DNA from: Holophagae bacterium
GTDB lineage: Bacteria; Acidobacteriota; Holophagae; Acanthopleuribacterales; Acanthopleuribacteraceae
Direction: 5' to 3'
Assembly: GCA_030429565.1 (NCBI GenBank)
Contig: JAUIFE010000016.1
Span: forward strand, 124,001 to 188,000
DNA: 64,000 bases
In this document: in pieces, positions 32,201-42,500 of the stretch
Numbering within the stretch: the stretch's first letter is position 1
Layout: each line of letters starts with the position of its first letter
Program-made: the position numbers and the translations under genes
Notes under the pieces: model-generated
Databases searched by the model: none
What the model was told of the DNA's origin: nothing
What the model saw: only the letters and a program-made list of their open reading frames with translations

Positions 32201-35200
32201 TGTCGGGTGCCGACCTGATCGCGCGCGAAGAAGCCGCCCGTGCGCGGATCACCGCCGCCAACGCGCGCCCCTTCGATTTGGCCGAGCAAGCCCCGTTCCG
32301 CGCCGAGTTGTTCCAATTGGCCGACGACGACCACTTGTTGTGGGTCAACTTCCACCACATTTGCAGTGACGGTTGGTCAACCGGCCTGTTCATCGGTGAA
32401 TGGACCGAGTTGTACCGCGCCGCCTTGGAACAACGCCCCGCCGCCTTGCCTGACTTAACCATCCAATACGCCGATTACGCCGCCTGGATGGTGCGCTGTT
32501 TGGAAGCGGGCGAAGAAACCCGGCAAGCAAACTACTGGCGCAATCACCTGGCCGACGCGACACCGCACCTGGCCTTGCCCACCGATTTCGCGCGACCCGC
32601 TGTCAAAACTTACAACGGCGCCGCCGTCGATTTCGAGCTCGATCAAACCCTGCGCGACAAACTCCAACAACTCAGTTTGCGTCACGGCACCAGCTTGTTC
32701 ATGACCCTGCTGACATTGTTCAAAACGCTGTTGTTCCGTTACACCGGCCAGGCCGACATCACCGTCGGCACCCCCGTCCACGGTCGCCATCGCAGCGAGT
32801 TGGAAACCCTGCTCGGCATGTTCCTGAACAATCTCATCCTGCACAGCCGCCCCAACGGAAACCTGATGTTTGCCGATTACCTGGATCAGGTGCGCGGCGT
32901 AACTCTCGACGCTTTCGCCCACGGCGATATCCCCTTCGAACGTTTGGTCGACCTGCTCGAGGTCCCGCGCGATCAGAGCACGACACCCGTCTTCCAAGCC
33001 GTGTTCGTGCTGCAAAACACGCCGGGCGCCGACCTGGCGTTGCCCGACCTGACGATGAGCGGCTTCGACGTGGCCAATCCCACCGCCAAGTACGACTTGA
33101 CCTTGGCCATGGCCGACATCGAAACCGGCATTCCGGCAACCTTTGAATACAACAGCGATCTGTTCACCAAGGAAACCATCGAACGCCTGGTCGGTCACTT
33201 CAAAACCTTAATCGCGGCCGTGTGCGAGAGCCCGTACCACCAACTCAGCGCGCTGCCGCTGTTGGGTGAAGCAGAACAACGCCTGTTGACGGAAACCTGG
33301 CCGGGTCAGGCCCAGCCGTTCATCGTCAAACACACCTTAGTCGATCGCTTTGAACAAGCCGCCGCCGCCCACGCCGACCGCATCGCGGTTCGCGACGATC
33401 AAACCGCGCTCACCTACACCGAGCTCAACGCACGCGCCAACCGCATCGCCCACGTGCTGCGCGACCTGGGTGTCGCCCCCAACGATCATGTCGGTTTGTG
33501 CCTCGAACGCGGCGTTGATCTGGCCGTCGCCATCGTGGCGATCCTCAAAGCCGGCGCCGGTTACGTGCCGATCGATCCCGCTTACCCGGCGGCACGCGCC
33601 GATTTCATCGCCGCCGACGCAGGGCTCACCTTCCTGCTGACCAACCGCACCACGGCCTTGCCTTTTGGCGACCAACCCGCCACCACGGCGATTTACCTGG
33701 AAGACTTGGCCGGCGAAACGCGCGACACCAACCCCGATCCGGTCGCGCAACCCGACGACCTGGCCTACATCATCTATACCTCCGGTTCAACCGGCACCCC
33801 CAAGGGCGCCCTGCTCAAACACGAAAACGTGGTGGCGCTCTTTGATGCGAGCAGCGAGCACTTTCGCTTTGACGCCGATCAGGTGTGGACCCTGTTCCAC
33901 TCCTACGCCTTCGATTTTTCCGTTTGGGAACTGTGGGGTGCCTTGCTCTACGGAGGCTTGTGCCGCATGGTTGGTTACGAAACGTCGCGCAACCCCGAAG
34001 CGATGTTGCACCTACTGGCCGACGAGGGCGTCACCGTCCTCAGCCAAACGCCGTCAGCCTTTGCGCAGCTCATCCAAGCCGACGCCCGCCTCGCCGCCCG
34101 CGACGGGCGCAACCTGCCGCTGGCGCTGCAAAATGTCGTTTTCGGCGGTGAAGCGCTGGATCCCGCCGGCCTGCGCGATTGGATCGAACGGCGCGGTGAC
34201 GGCGTTGCGACCCAGGGACCGGCCCTGATCAACATGTACGGCATTACCGAAACCTGCGTGCACGTGACGGTGCGGCGCATCACCGCCGCCGATGCCGCCG
34301 TCGGCAACCGCAGCCCCATCGGCCAGGCGCTGCCGCACTTGCAGCACTACGTGCTTGACCCGCACCTGAACCCAGCCCCAATCGGCGTCGTCGGCGAACT
34401 CTACATCGCCGGTGCCGGTTTGGCACGCGGTTACCTCAATCGCGGCGACCTCACCGCCGCCCGTTTCGTGCCGCATCCCTTTAGTCGCCAACCGGGTGCA
34501 CGCCTGTACCGCACCGGCGACTTGGCGCGGACTCTGCCGGACGGGAGCCTCGACTTCGCGGGACGCTGCGATCACCAGGTTAAAATTCGCGGGTTCCGCA
34601 TCGAACTGGGCGAAATCGAACACCAACTGCAAGAACACCCCGCCGTGAGCGGCGCCCACGTGCGTGTGCATGGCGACGATCAGGGCAACAAACGCCTGAT
34701 CGCCTACTGTACCGTCGCGGCGGGCGAACCCCTCGAAGGCGCCGAACTGCGCGCGTTCCTGGCCACGCGTCTTTCCGATTACATGATCCCGGCGCGGTTC
34801 TTCGTGCTCGACAGCTTCCCACTCACCGCCCACGGCAAGCTCGACACCGGCGCGCTGCCGCGACCAGGAGATGATGACCAGGCCGCGACCGCCGACAGCG
34901 ACGCCGCCCCACGCCAGGGACTCGAAGCCGAGCTGGCCGCCATTTGGGCCGAGGTTTTGCAAGTCAACCACGTCGGTCGCAACGATAACTTCTTCGAACT
35001 CGGCGGCGACTCGATTCTCTCGATTCAGGTCATTGCCCGCGCCCGTCAGGCCGGTATTAAGCTGACCGGTAAAGACATGTTCTCCTACCAAACCGTGGGT
35101 GAACTGGCGCCGGTTGCCGCCGCGCGCGGTGGTGACGTCGCCACCGCTAACGAACCCTTAAGCGGGGCCGTCGCCTTGACGCCGATCCAACGCTGGTTCC

Positions 35201-36528
35201 TGGAGAAGCCGTTGCAACACCGCAACCAATGGAACCAAGCGCTGGTGCTCCAGCCCGCCGCCGCGCTGGATGCCGACCTTCTGGCCAAAGCCCTGCAACG
35301 GGTGGCGGTCCACCACGACGGCTTGCGCCTGCGCTTCACGGAAACGGCGCAGGGTTGGCAAGCACAATACGCCGCGCCCGGTGCCGATTTCCCGCTGAGT
35401 CAAAGCCGTGACGACGCACCAACCGCGGCCTTTGCCGCCGCCCAAACCAGCCTCAACCTGGGCAACGGTCCCATCGCCCGCGCGGTCCTGTGGCACGCTC
35501 CCGAGGGACAACGACTGCTGCTCGCGGTGCATCACCTGGCCATCGACGCGGTCAGTTGGGGCATTCTGTTGCGCGATCTGGAAACCTGTTATCACGCCTA
35601 CCGTGCCGGCGACGAACCCCGCCTGCCCGCCAAAACCGACAGCTACGCCCGTTGGTCGCAGCAGCTCCACCAGCTTGCCGCCGGGCACGAGGTCGGTGAT
35701 CAGGCCGCCTTCTGGCGTGACTACCTGGCCGGCGTGACGCCGCTGCAAGCGGACCATCCCGACGCCGCCGATTGCGAAGCCGACTTGGCGACGATCGATT
35801 TGCAGTTCGAACGCGACCAAACCACCCGGTTACGCGATCAGGTCGCGCAAAACTTCGGCACCAAAATCCACGAATCCCTGGCCGCATTGGCTGTTCAAGC
35901 ATTGGCCCAATGGCAAGGTGGCTGCCCGGCCCTCGACATCGAGATCCACGGCCGCGAAGACCTCTTCCCCGATCAAGATCTGTCGCGCACGGTCGGCTGG
36001 TTTACCGCCATGGTGCCGCTGCGCGCTTCCGCCGGCGCCACCGTCGGCGAAGCCTTAATCAACGCCAAGGAACACCTGCGCGGCTTGCCGCGTGCAGGCC
36101 TCGACCACGGCCTGCTGCGTTACTTGCGCGCGCACCAAGACCCCAACCCGTGCCTCACCCAAGCCGCGCAGGTCAGCTTTAACTTCCTCGGCGATTTCAG
36201 CAAGGGGCTCGGCGGTGAACAGGCCTTGCTGAACCTCGTCGGTGACGATCCCGGACCCGTGCATCACCAGCACGACCCGCGTGGTTACGCCATCGACATC
36301 GCCGCTTCAATTGCCGACGGCTGCCTGCAAATCAGCCTGATGTACAGCCAAGCGCGCTGGCAGGCCGCAAGCATCAACCGGCTCGCCGACCACCTGCGCG
36401 ATTTGATTGACACGGCCGTCGCCACCGCCGACGCCGACGCACAACCGACGTTCTCGCCGACCGACTTCCCCCTCGCCGAGATGGACCAAAACGAATTGGG
36501 CGCGCTTTTTGACGCGCTGGAACAATAA
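26245..36528 (+). CDS. Non-ribosomal peptide synthetase ([C-lobe]-A-T / C-A-T / C-A-T-E)
   Basis: 3427 residues from the ATG. Residues 1-235 match only the C-terminal lobe of a C domain (begins near the FWxxHL segment, no HHxxxDG), as at the N-terminus of the second synthetase. A1 is about 255-750, code D-A-F-W-L-G-G-T-F, valine. T1 has GGDS (Ser800). C1 is of the AYPLSRLQ type, and its catalytic motif reads SHAIIDG (S1000, H1001), so the first His is replaced while the catalytic second His is kept. A2 is about 1322-1800, code D-A-S-T-V-A-A-V-C, for Phe or Tyr. T2 has GGHS (Ser1849). C2 has HH2037-2038. A3 is about 2365-2870, code D-F-W-S-V-G-M-V-H, threonine. T3 has GGDS (Ser2923). An E domain follows (HH3096-3097, RTVGWFT near 3248), predicting D-Thr or D-allo-Thr. 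It probably receives its chain from the terminal C domain of the third synthetase. Confidence 0.95.
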   Translation: MNREQMLLTSAHMAEHAKFWAYHLETVDPDNSLWCSADAGQSGRRCVAVDLQSSTAAAVSNLVGGKPIGVMVVVATALGQWLHRCGMGSQPLIQIPAGDQPGNAPEGNVFLALTATSDSLRNDLRQNRENMAKAFGFSAFPVALWLKQQFPNQDSFTQVALTSHALHRGDNHLPLQLHITASAPAAKLTLHYDAAVFSAAFIAETAAGLALILDQLSADAGRSGDDLQIWSPQSLTLLTETWAQGPEPARTAATVHETFAALAAQQPDAVAIQQGTEQLTYADLNRRANRIARFLRDTYAVAPGDRVALLHDREPAVVAAMLAVLKCGAAYVPLDPQYPAARLNHILAETEPTALITQSQYMFDVGDFANLFLTDVMEDAVAMLDDSDDHAASQAASPAYLMYTSGSTGLPKATVIPHRGITRLAVGIPAVDLSRARVLQAAPITFDAATFEIWGPLLRGGTCVLLDAKVPTTEVLAATIAAGRVDTLWLTATLFNTLIDDQAQALASVRFCLVGGEALSVYHVRRAQELLPELTLINGYGPTESTTFTCCHVIARDQADDRTSIPIGRPIAHTRVYVLDGAGRLAPRGVPGQLAIAGDGLADGYLNRAELTQSRFVTRDLPTVAGTPRRETLYLSGDRVMWREDGTLAFLGRLDNQIKLRGYRIEPGEIEQVLCQVDGVKRALVVPQREGERVVALAAYLEVADPAGVDEQRVRQELAERLPAYMAPTYLIALAQFPATANGKIDVAGLPDPKAQAAPEARYQAPRDETEQLLADIWEVVLDHSPIGIHDNFFQLGGDSLRAIQVLSRLQKVGVHAEIQDIFENLTIAELAPQLTRGEITHQATGPFDLISEEDRRHLPPSVTAAYPLSRLQEGMIYHAELGEQVGAYHDVISYQVKAPFLPELLQETFAVLSARHPALRVFFDLNHYTEALQLVSDEVTVPVHFIDLRDQSEESQEREIERFVETEHDNPFAWHEAPLFRVFIHRRAEDRFQLSISISHAIIDGWSLSSLISEWMGLYEALIDGETPSRNDDPNHGFREFIALERAALANPESRRFWTERLADAQVLRIPRLPEKTLPSAPESDCRLFIKIEEPTTRALFRVADQAGTSIKAVLLAAHLRVLHLCSGHDDVLTGLIANGRPESGDADTSLGLFLNTIPFRQSIGGGSWLDLIRATYARENEALPHRRYPLPAVMRDLNMGELFETAFNYINFHAYDTIEQYKHVSLMSGTGFERSNFTLTATFHPYDKNREIMINLEYDPAVIDQNRINEIGAYYRTVLEAVVAHPEGPVAYCELLGRDERYRILEQFSRGPRVRWNEVSVCERFAAVVAQQPGAVAVATAGEDVTYAELDQRAEHLADQLAARGIKAEDAVGICVHRSVDMVAAVLAVLKLGAVYVPIDPTYPVRRIEYMVGAGNLALLLTNADLWHLPFDGSVPTLCMRDLLRAEAVTPAVKPALNATAPAYIIFTSGSTGQPKGVRAKHGGLLNLALSQIELFSVTSKSRVAQFSSFSFDASVSELFVTLCAGATLVLPSGDEILAGDALADFLREQRISVVTLPPSVLATLPEQQRFPDLAVLVSAGEACPQHLVARWGATRRFINAYGPTELTVCATAGTLQPEGELHIGTPMTNTDVFILDKFLQPTPVGAPGELYLGGDGLTLGYLNRADLNLERLVPSPFNPGERLYKSGDLGRFLPDGTIEYLGRIDHQVKIRGFRVELNEIDLALDRHPAVSGAVTVALPHGDDRRLTAYLICPGEQPDAQTLRSFLSDYLPAFMIPSQFLFLERFPRTPNGKLDLAALPKPQADTITVTQAPRNPNEEVLHNMWCAVLGTSAVGIHQDFFELGGHSLSATRLVSRIREVFGHALSLREFFAAPTIAALATKLAQTKGAPPPPLTRRDDHGPAPLSFPQKRLWFLTQYEENSSAYHIPLVFRLHGRLDRDALANALQQIVDRHEILRTRIVTLEGEPFQVILKQETLNLPLTRVSGADLIAREEAARARITAANARPFDLAEQAPFRAELFQLADDDHLLWVNFHHICSDGWSTGLFIGEWTELYRAALEQRPAALPDLTIQYADYAAWMVRCLEAGEETRQANYWRNHLADATPHLALPTDFARPAVKTYNGAAVDFELDQTLRDKLQQLSLRHGTSLFMTLLTLFKTLLFRYTGQADITVGTPVHGRHRSELETLLGMFLNNLILHSRPNGNLMFADYLDQVRGVTLDAFAHGDIPFERLVDLLEVPRDQSTTPVFQAVFVLQNTPGADLALPDLTMSGFDVANPTAKYDLTLAMADIETGIPATFEYNSDLFTKETIERLVGHFKTLIAAVCESPYHQLSALPLLGEAEQRLLTETWPGQAQPFIVKHTLVDRFEQAAAAHADRIAVRDDQTALTYTELNARANRIAHVLRDLGVAPNDHVGLCLERGVDLAVAIVAILKAGAGYVPIDPAYPAARADFIAADAGLTFLLTNRTTALPFGDQPATTAIYLEDLAGETRDTNPDPVAQPDDLAYIIYTSGSTGTPKGALLKHENVVALFDASSEHFRFDADQVWTLFHSYAFDFSVWELWGALLYGGLCRMVGYETSRNPEAMLHLLADEGVTVLSQTPSAFAQLIQADARLAARDGRNLPLALQNVVFGGEALDPAGLRDWIERRGDGVATQGPALINMYGITETCVHVTVRRITAADAAVGNRSPIGQALPHLQHYVLDPHLNPAPIGVVGELYIAGAGLARGYLNRGDLTAARFVPHPFSRQPGARLYRTGDLARTLPDGSLDFAGRCDHQVKIRGFRIELGEIEHQLQEHPAVSGAHVRVHGDDQGNKRLIAYCTVAAGEPLEGAELRAFLATRLSDYMIPARFFVLDSFPLTAHGKLDTGALPRPGDDDQAATADSDAAPRQGLEAELAAIWAEVLQVNHVGRNDNFFELGGDSILSIQVIARARQAGIKLTGKDMFSYQTVGELAPVAAARGGDVATANEPLSGAVALTPIQRWFLEKPLQHRNQWNQALVLQPAAALDADLLAKALQRVAVHHDGLRLRFTETAQGWQAQYAAPGADFPLSQSRDDAPTAAFAAAQTSLNLGNGPIARAVLWHAPEGQRLLLAVHHLAIDAVSWGILLRDLETCYHAYRAGDEPRLPAKTDSYARWSQQLHQLAAGHEVGDQAAFWRDYLAGVTPLQADHPDAADCEADLATIDLQFERDQTTRLRDQVAQNFGTKIHESLAALAVQALAQWQGGCPALDIEIHGREDLFPDQDLSRTVGWFTAMVPLRASAGATVGEALINAKEHLRGLPRAGLDHGLLRYLRAHQDPNPCLTQAAQVSFNFLGDFSKGLGGEQALLNLVGDDPGPVHHQHDPRGYAIDIAASIADGCLQISLMYSQARWQAASINRLADHLRDLIDTAVATADADAQPTFSPTDFPLAEMDQNELGALFDALEQ

Positions 36529-36539
36529 GGAGCCCCGAC

Positions 36540-39500
36540 GTGACCGGCTTTAATCGCAAAAACATCGCAGACATCTACCCACTTTCCCCCCTGCAACAAG
36601 GGCTCCTGTTTGAATCGATCCACGCACCCGGCGAGGGTTTGTACGTGGAGCAGTTCCACTTTCGCCTGCGCGGCGGCTGGTCGATTGCAGCCTTGCAGCA
36701 GGCCTGGCAAACGGTGCTGGACCGCCACCCGATTTTGCGGACCGGCTTCGTTTGGGAAGGCCTCAAACAACCGATGCAGGTGGTCCATCGCCAACTGAGT
36801 TTGCCCTGGGAAACGCTCGATTGGCGCGGCAAATCGCCCGAGCAACAGGCACAGGACACCCGCGAGCTGCTGGCTTCCGAACGGCGCCTTGGCTTTGTAT
36901 TAACCCAAGCGCCACTCATGAAACTCACCCTCATCCAGCTCGGCCCCCAACAGTGGGACCTCATCTGGTCGCACCACCACCTACTGCTCGACGGCTGGAG
37001 TGTGTCCCTGTTATTGGACGAGGTTGTCCAACTCGCCGGCGGGACGGCTGTCGACCAACTGCCCGCACGGCCGCCCTACCGCAACTACATTCAGTGGCAC
37101 AAGTCGCGCAACCCCGCCGAGGCGCAAGCCTTCTGGAAAAGTTATTTGGCCGATGCCCCCGGCGCGCCGCCGCTGCCTTTCGGCAAACATCCGCTGAGCG
37201 GACCGCAACAGCACCGCGAACACGTGTTTAGCCTCGATCCAAGCGAATCGTCCAAATTGGAACACTGGGCCAAAAGCCGTCGCATCACACAAAACACCGT
37301 GTTCCAAGGAATTTGGGCGCTCCTGCTAGCGCGCCATGCCAACCTCGACCGCGTTGTTTTCGGCACCACCGCCTCGGGCCGCATCCCCGAAATTCCGTCC
37401 ATCGAAAAGATGATCGGCTTGTTCATCAATACCCTGCCGGTCGTGGTCGATTGCCAACCCGACCAAACCGTCGCCGCATTCTTGAACCGCCTCCAAGAAG
37501 AGCAGCGACACATGCGCGCCTATGAGGACACGCCGCTCGCCGACGCCCGTGCCGCCGCCGGCATCAGCGGCGCGGAAGCCATGTTCAACAGCTTACAGGT
37601 CTTCGAAAATTTCCCGGGCGGCAACGACGCGACCACCGCGCCTGACGCCGACACGCCGCGGATCGATACCGTTGAGGTTATCGAACGCGTCGGTTACCCG
37701 CTTTCCCTGGTCGCCGGACCCGGCAAACAAACACGCATCCGTTTGATTTACGACGGCAGGCTCTACGACGACGGCGCGGTCAACCTACTCGAACGCCAAT
37801 TGCGCCGCCTGCTCGCGACCTTTACCGCCGACAACGGCGCCGAGACCCCCTTGCGCGACCTTTCGTTACTCGACCCCGTCACCGCCGCCCAACTCAAAAC
37901 CGATTGGCACGCCGACCGTGACCCCGCCGTTGAAGCTACCGCCACCATGCACGGCCGCTTCGCCGATATTGCCGCACGTTTCCCCGACGCCGACGCGCTG
38001 CTCGGCCGAGACGGTCGCCTGAGCTATCGGGAACTGGACCAACTCAGCAATCGCCTCGCCAACCGCCTGCGCGAACAAGGTGTCACGCGCGAAACGCCGG
38101 TCGCGCTCATGATGGAACGGGGTTTCACGCGTGTCGTCGCCGCGCTCGCCGTGTGGAAAGCCGGCGGCTTTTGGACGTCACTCAACCCCGCCGACAGCGC
38201 CGAGCGTCGCCGCACTCTGTTGGATCAGGTCGGCGTGTCGCTGATCCTGACCGATGTCGCCCATCCCGGCGATGACCAGTGCACCGTCTGGAATTGGCCC
38301 ACTTTCGACGCACTCCAACGAGCCGTCGCCGACGCGTCCGATCAAACACCAAGCGCCGGCGCTCAAAGCACTGATTTGGCCTACCTCATTTTCACCAGTG
38401 GTTCGACCGGCGAACCCAAAGGTGTTTGTTGCCCCCATCGCGGCGGCGTAATTTTGGCGCAAAACCAACAGCACGCCTTCCTCTTGGACCAACAGACGCG
38501 CGTGCTCCAGTTCGCCAACTTCACCTTTGACGCCTGCGTCTGGGAACTCTGCTTGTCACTGCTCAACGGCGGCGCTCTCGTCACCCCCGACGCCGAGATG
38601 ATCCTCAGCGGCCCGCCACTGCACGAACAGTTGCAGGTTTGGCAGGTCACCGACATGGTGTTACCCCCCAGCGTGGCGGCGGTAACACCAAGCGACGACT
38701 TACCCGCCTTGCGCCACATGGTTTCCGCCGGCGAATCCTGCTCGGCCGACCTGGCCCGTCGCTGGCAAACGGGGCGCAGCTACTTCAACGCCTACGGTCT
38801 CACCGAAACCGCCGTCGGCGCCACGCTCCAGCGTTTTGACGAAACGTCCGGCGACACGGTCGTCCCCATCGGCCGCGCAATGGGTCACTTCAACATGTAC
38901 CTGCTCGACGCCCGTCGCCAACCCGTCGCACCTGGCGAAATCGGTGAGTTGTGGCTGGCCGGTGACGGTTTGGCGCGTGGTTATTTGGATCAACCCGAAC
39001 GCACCAGCGAACGTTTCTTCGACGATCCGTTCGCGGCACGACCCGGTACCCGCATGTTCCGAACCGGCGACATGGCGCGTTGGAACGCACGCGGCGAAGC
39101 TGTATTCCTCGGCCGCAACGATCACCAGGTCAAAATTCGCGGGTTCCGGGTCGAACTGGACGCGGTCCGCGCCGTGCTCGACAACCACCCGGCCGTCAAC
39201 GACAGCCTGATTCGCGTCGTCGATCAAAACTTGGTCGCCTACGTGTTGTGCGACGCCGACGACCGCGACTTGGCCTTCACCCTTAAACAGTTCCTCGAAG
39301 CACGCTTGCCCAAGTACATGGTGCCAGGCCACTTCCTGTTCCTCAAAGCGTTCCCACTCAACCGCAGCGGTAAAGTCGACGTCGCCCAACTCCCGTTGCC
39401 CGACACCAGCGGCACCGGCGTGGCCCGCACGCCGCAAAATCCCATCGAGGAAATCGTGCTCGGCCAAGCAGCCGCTGTGTTGGAACGCTCCGAGCTAACC

Positions 39501-42500
39501 CTCAACGCCAACTTCTTTGACGCCGGCGGCCATTCCCTCAAAGCCACCCAACTGCTGGGTCGTCTTCGCAAACACCTCGACGTCGACCTGCCGATTAGCG
39601 CGGTGTTCCAAACCAACAACCTGTGGGAGCTGGCCCAAACCATCGCCGACTCGCGCCGCCGCAAACGGGCACCGATCGTCGCACTCGATCGCACCCGCGA
39701 CCTGCCCACCTCCCTTAGCCAGAAACGCCTTTGGTTCCTCGATCACTTCGCGCCTGGCAACCCGGCCTACAATATGCCGTTGGTACATCGCTGGCGCGGC
39801 GACCTGGATGCCGACCTGCTGCAACAAGCACTGGGCCGCGTCGTCGCACGCCACCACGCGCTGCGCAGTGGGTTCAGCGCCGAAAACGGTGAGCCGCGCG
39901 TCTCCCTGCTCGAACAGGTCCAGGTCCCAACCACCCACGGCGACCTGCGCCAGGTGCCCCGCGGCGAACGGGAAACCAGGCTGCAAGCGCAAATTGAAGC
40001 GGCAATTTTGGCGCCGTTTGACCTCAGCCAAGCGCCTTTGCTGCGATTGGAAATTGTGCGTGTGGACGAACGCGAATGGGTCGCGGTCCTGACCGTGCAT
40101 CACATTGTCAGCGACGGTTGGTCGACCGGCATTTTGTTGCGCGAATGGTGCCAAGCCTACAACGCACTGCAACTGCAACAAACGCCGGACTGGGCGCCGT
40201 TACCGCTGCATTTTACCGATTTCGCGGCCTGGCAGGCGCAGCACCTCGCCGGCGACGGGCTTGCCGAAAGCCTGGCGTTCCAAAAGCATTACCTCGGTGA
40301 ACCCAAGCTGTTACGCCTGCCGACCGACTTCCCGCGCCCCGAGGTTCAGACCAGTGCCGGCGCCCACTTCGCGCTCACGCTCGACCCCGCGCGCACCGCC
40401 CGCGTGCGCCGCTTTGCCCGCGAGCACGGCGCCACCCTGTTCATCACCTTGCTCAGCGTGTTTGAAGCCTTAATGGCCCGCTACGCCGGCCAGGGCGACT
40501 TCTGTGTCGGCACCCCCATCGCCGGGCGCGACCAACAAGAAACCGAAGCCATGATCGGCTTTTTCGTCAACACCCTGGTCCTGCGCGCACGGGTTGCGGC
40601 CGACACCCATTTCAGCGATTTGGTCGCCGCCAACCGCCGCGATTTCCTGGCGGCCCTCGACCACGCCCACTTGCCCTTCGACCAACTGGTCGACGAGCTC
40701 GCGCCCGCCCGCGATCTGGCCCACCACCCGATCTACCAAGTCATGTTCAATTTACAGAACACGTTGGATGAACCGGGCGCGAGCGCTTGGAACGGCCTGG
40801 TTCCCGTCCCACAACCCTACGATTTCAAAATCGCCCAGGTCGATCTTTGCTTGGACCTCTACGACGCGGGCGACCAAATCCTCGGCCATTTCGAGTACAA
40901 CACGGACCTCTTCGCGGAAACCACCATCGCCCACCTCGCCGACTGGTGGCTGCAGTTGTTGGACAGCGCCCTCGACCAGCCGAAAACACCCATCGTTTAC
41001 CTGCCAATGTTATCGGACAGCACCCGGCAGCGCATGCTGCGCGATTGGAACCAAACCCAAACGACGCTTGCACCGCCCTTGCACCGCGTCATTGAACAAC
41101 GCGTCGCCGAACAGCCGCAACGCATCGCCTTGGTCGACGGCGCCGACAGCGTCACTTACGCCGCGTTAAACCAAGCGGCCAACCGCCTTGCCCGGCTGCT
41201 GCAAGCACAGGGTGTGCAGGCCGGCACCCCGGTCGGTCTCAACCTACCGCGTGGCAAAAACTACGCTGTCGCCGTCCTGGCCCTGTTTAAACTAGGCGCC
41301 CTGATGGTCCCGCTCGACGCCGGCTTCCCCCACGACCGCTTGGCCTTTATGGTCGCCGACGCCGGAATCGGCCTGCTCCTCACCGACACGGCGCAAGACA
41401 CCGCCTATGCCGGCGACCAGGTTGTGCGCCTTACCTGCGCCGACTGGGAAACCCAAAGCGCGTCCCACCCAGCCGACAACCTGGATGCCGGCTTCGACAG
41501 CGCCCATCCCGCCATGTTGATTTTCACCTCGGGCAGCACCGGTCGCCCCAAAGGCGTCGCCGTCCCACACCGCGCACTCGACAACTTCTGCGCCGATGTC
41601 CCCACCATCTTCGCCTTAAACGCCGACGACCGCGTGTTGCACTTCGCGTCGATCAGCTTCGATGTTTCGCTGGAAGAACTGTTGCCGCCGCTGTGCCTCG
41701 GTGCCCGCGTCGTGTTCCGCAACGAGGCCCTGTTGCAGTCGTTTAACCAACTCGACGCCTTTATCGCCGAACACCAACTGACCGTGCTCGATTTACCAAC
41801 CGCTTTTTGGTACGACTGGGTCAACCACTTGAGCAGCACCAAACGCGGCGTCCCCACAAGCCTGCGGCTGATGATCGTGGGCGGGGAAAAGGTGCCGCCG
41901 GAAGCCCTGGCCGCGTGGCAACGACTGCCAGGCGCCGAACAGGTGCGCTGGTTACAGGCTTATGGGCCCAGTGAAACCACCATCGCCTCCACCTACTACC
42001 ACGCCCGCCCGGACCGCGACCTCGCCGAGTTGCCGATTGGCAAACCCATGGCCAACACCGAAATTTACCTGTTGGACGCGCATTTGGAGCCGGTCCCCGT
42101 CGGCGTACCGGGCGAAATTTACATCGGCGGCCGTGCCCTCGCGCTGGGCTATCGCGGCCGTCCCGGTTTAACCGCCGCCGCCTTCGTCCCGCACCCCTTT
42201 AGCCAAACGCCGGGCGCGCGTTTGTACCGCACCGGTGATCGCGCGCGGTACTTGGAAGACGGCAACCTGGTTTTCGTCGGCCGCGCCGACCATCAGGTCA
42301 AGATTCGGGGCTTCCGCGTTGAACTCAACGAAATCGCCGCCGTCCTACGCGGTCATCATGCCGTCGACGACGCCGTGGTGGTGGTTCAAGGCACCCACAA
42401 CCCCAACCTCGTCGCTTATGTCCAGTCGGCAACCTTAACCGACGCCGACCAAGCCGAGCTGCGCGCCGATTTGGCCGGCCACCTGCCGCACTACATGGTG

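Noticed and set aside
36285..36845. Minus-strand open frame spanning an NRPS gene junction
   Set aside because: It overlaps the end of an E domain and the start of the next C domain, with no ribosome binding site or family motif.
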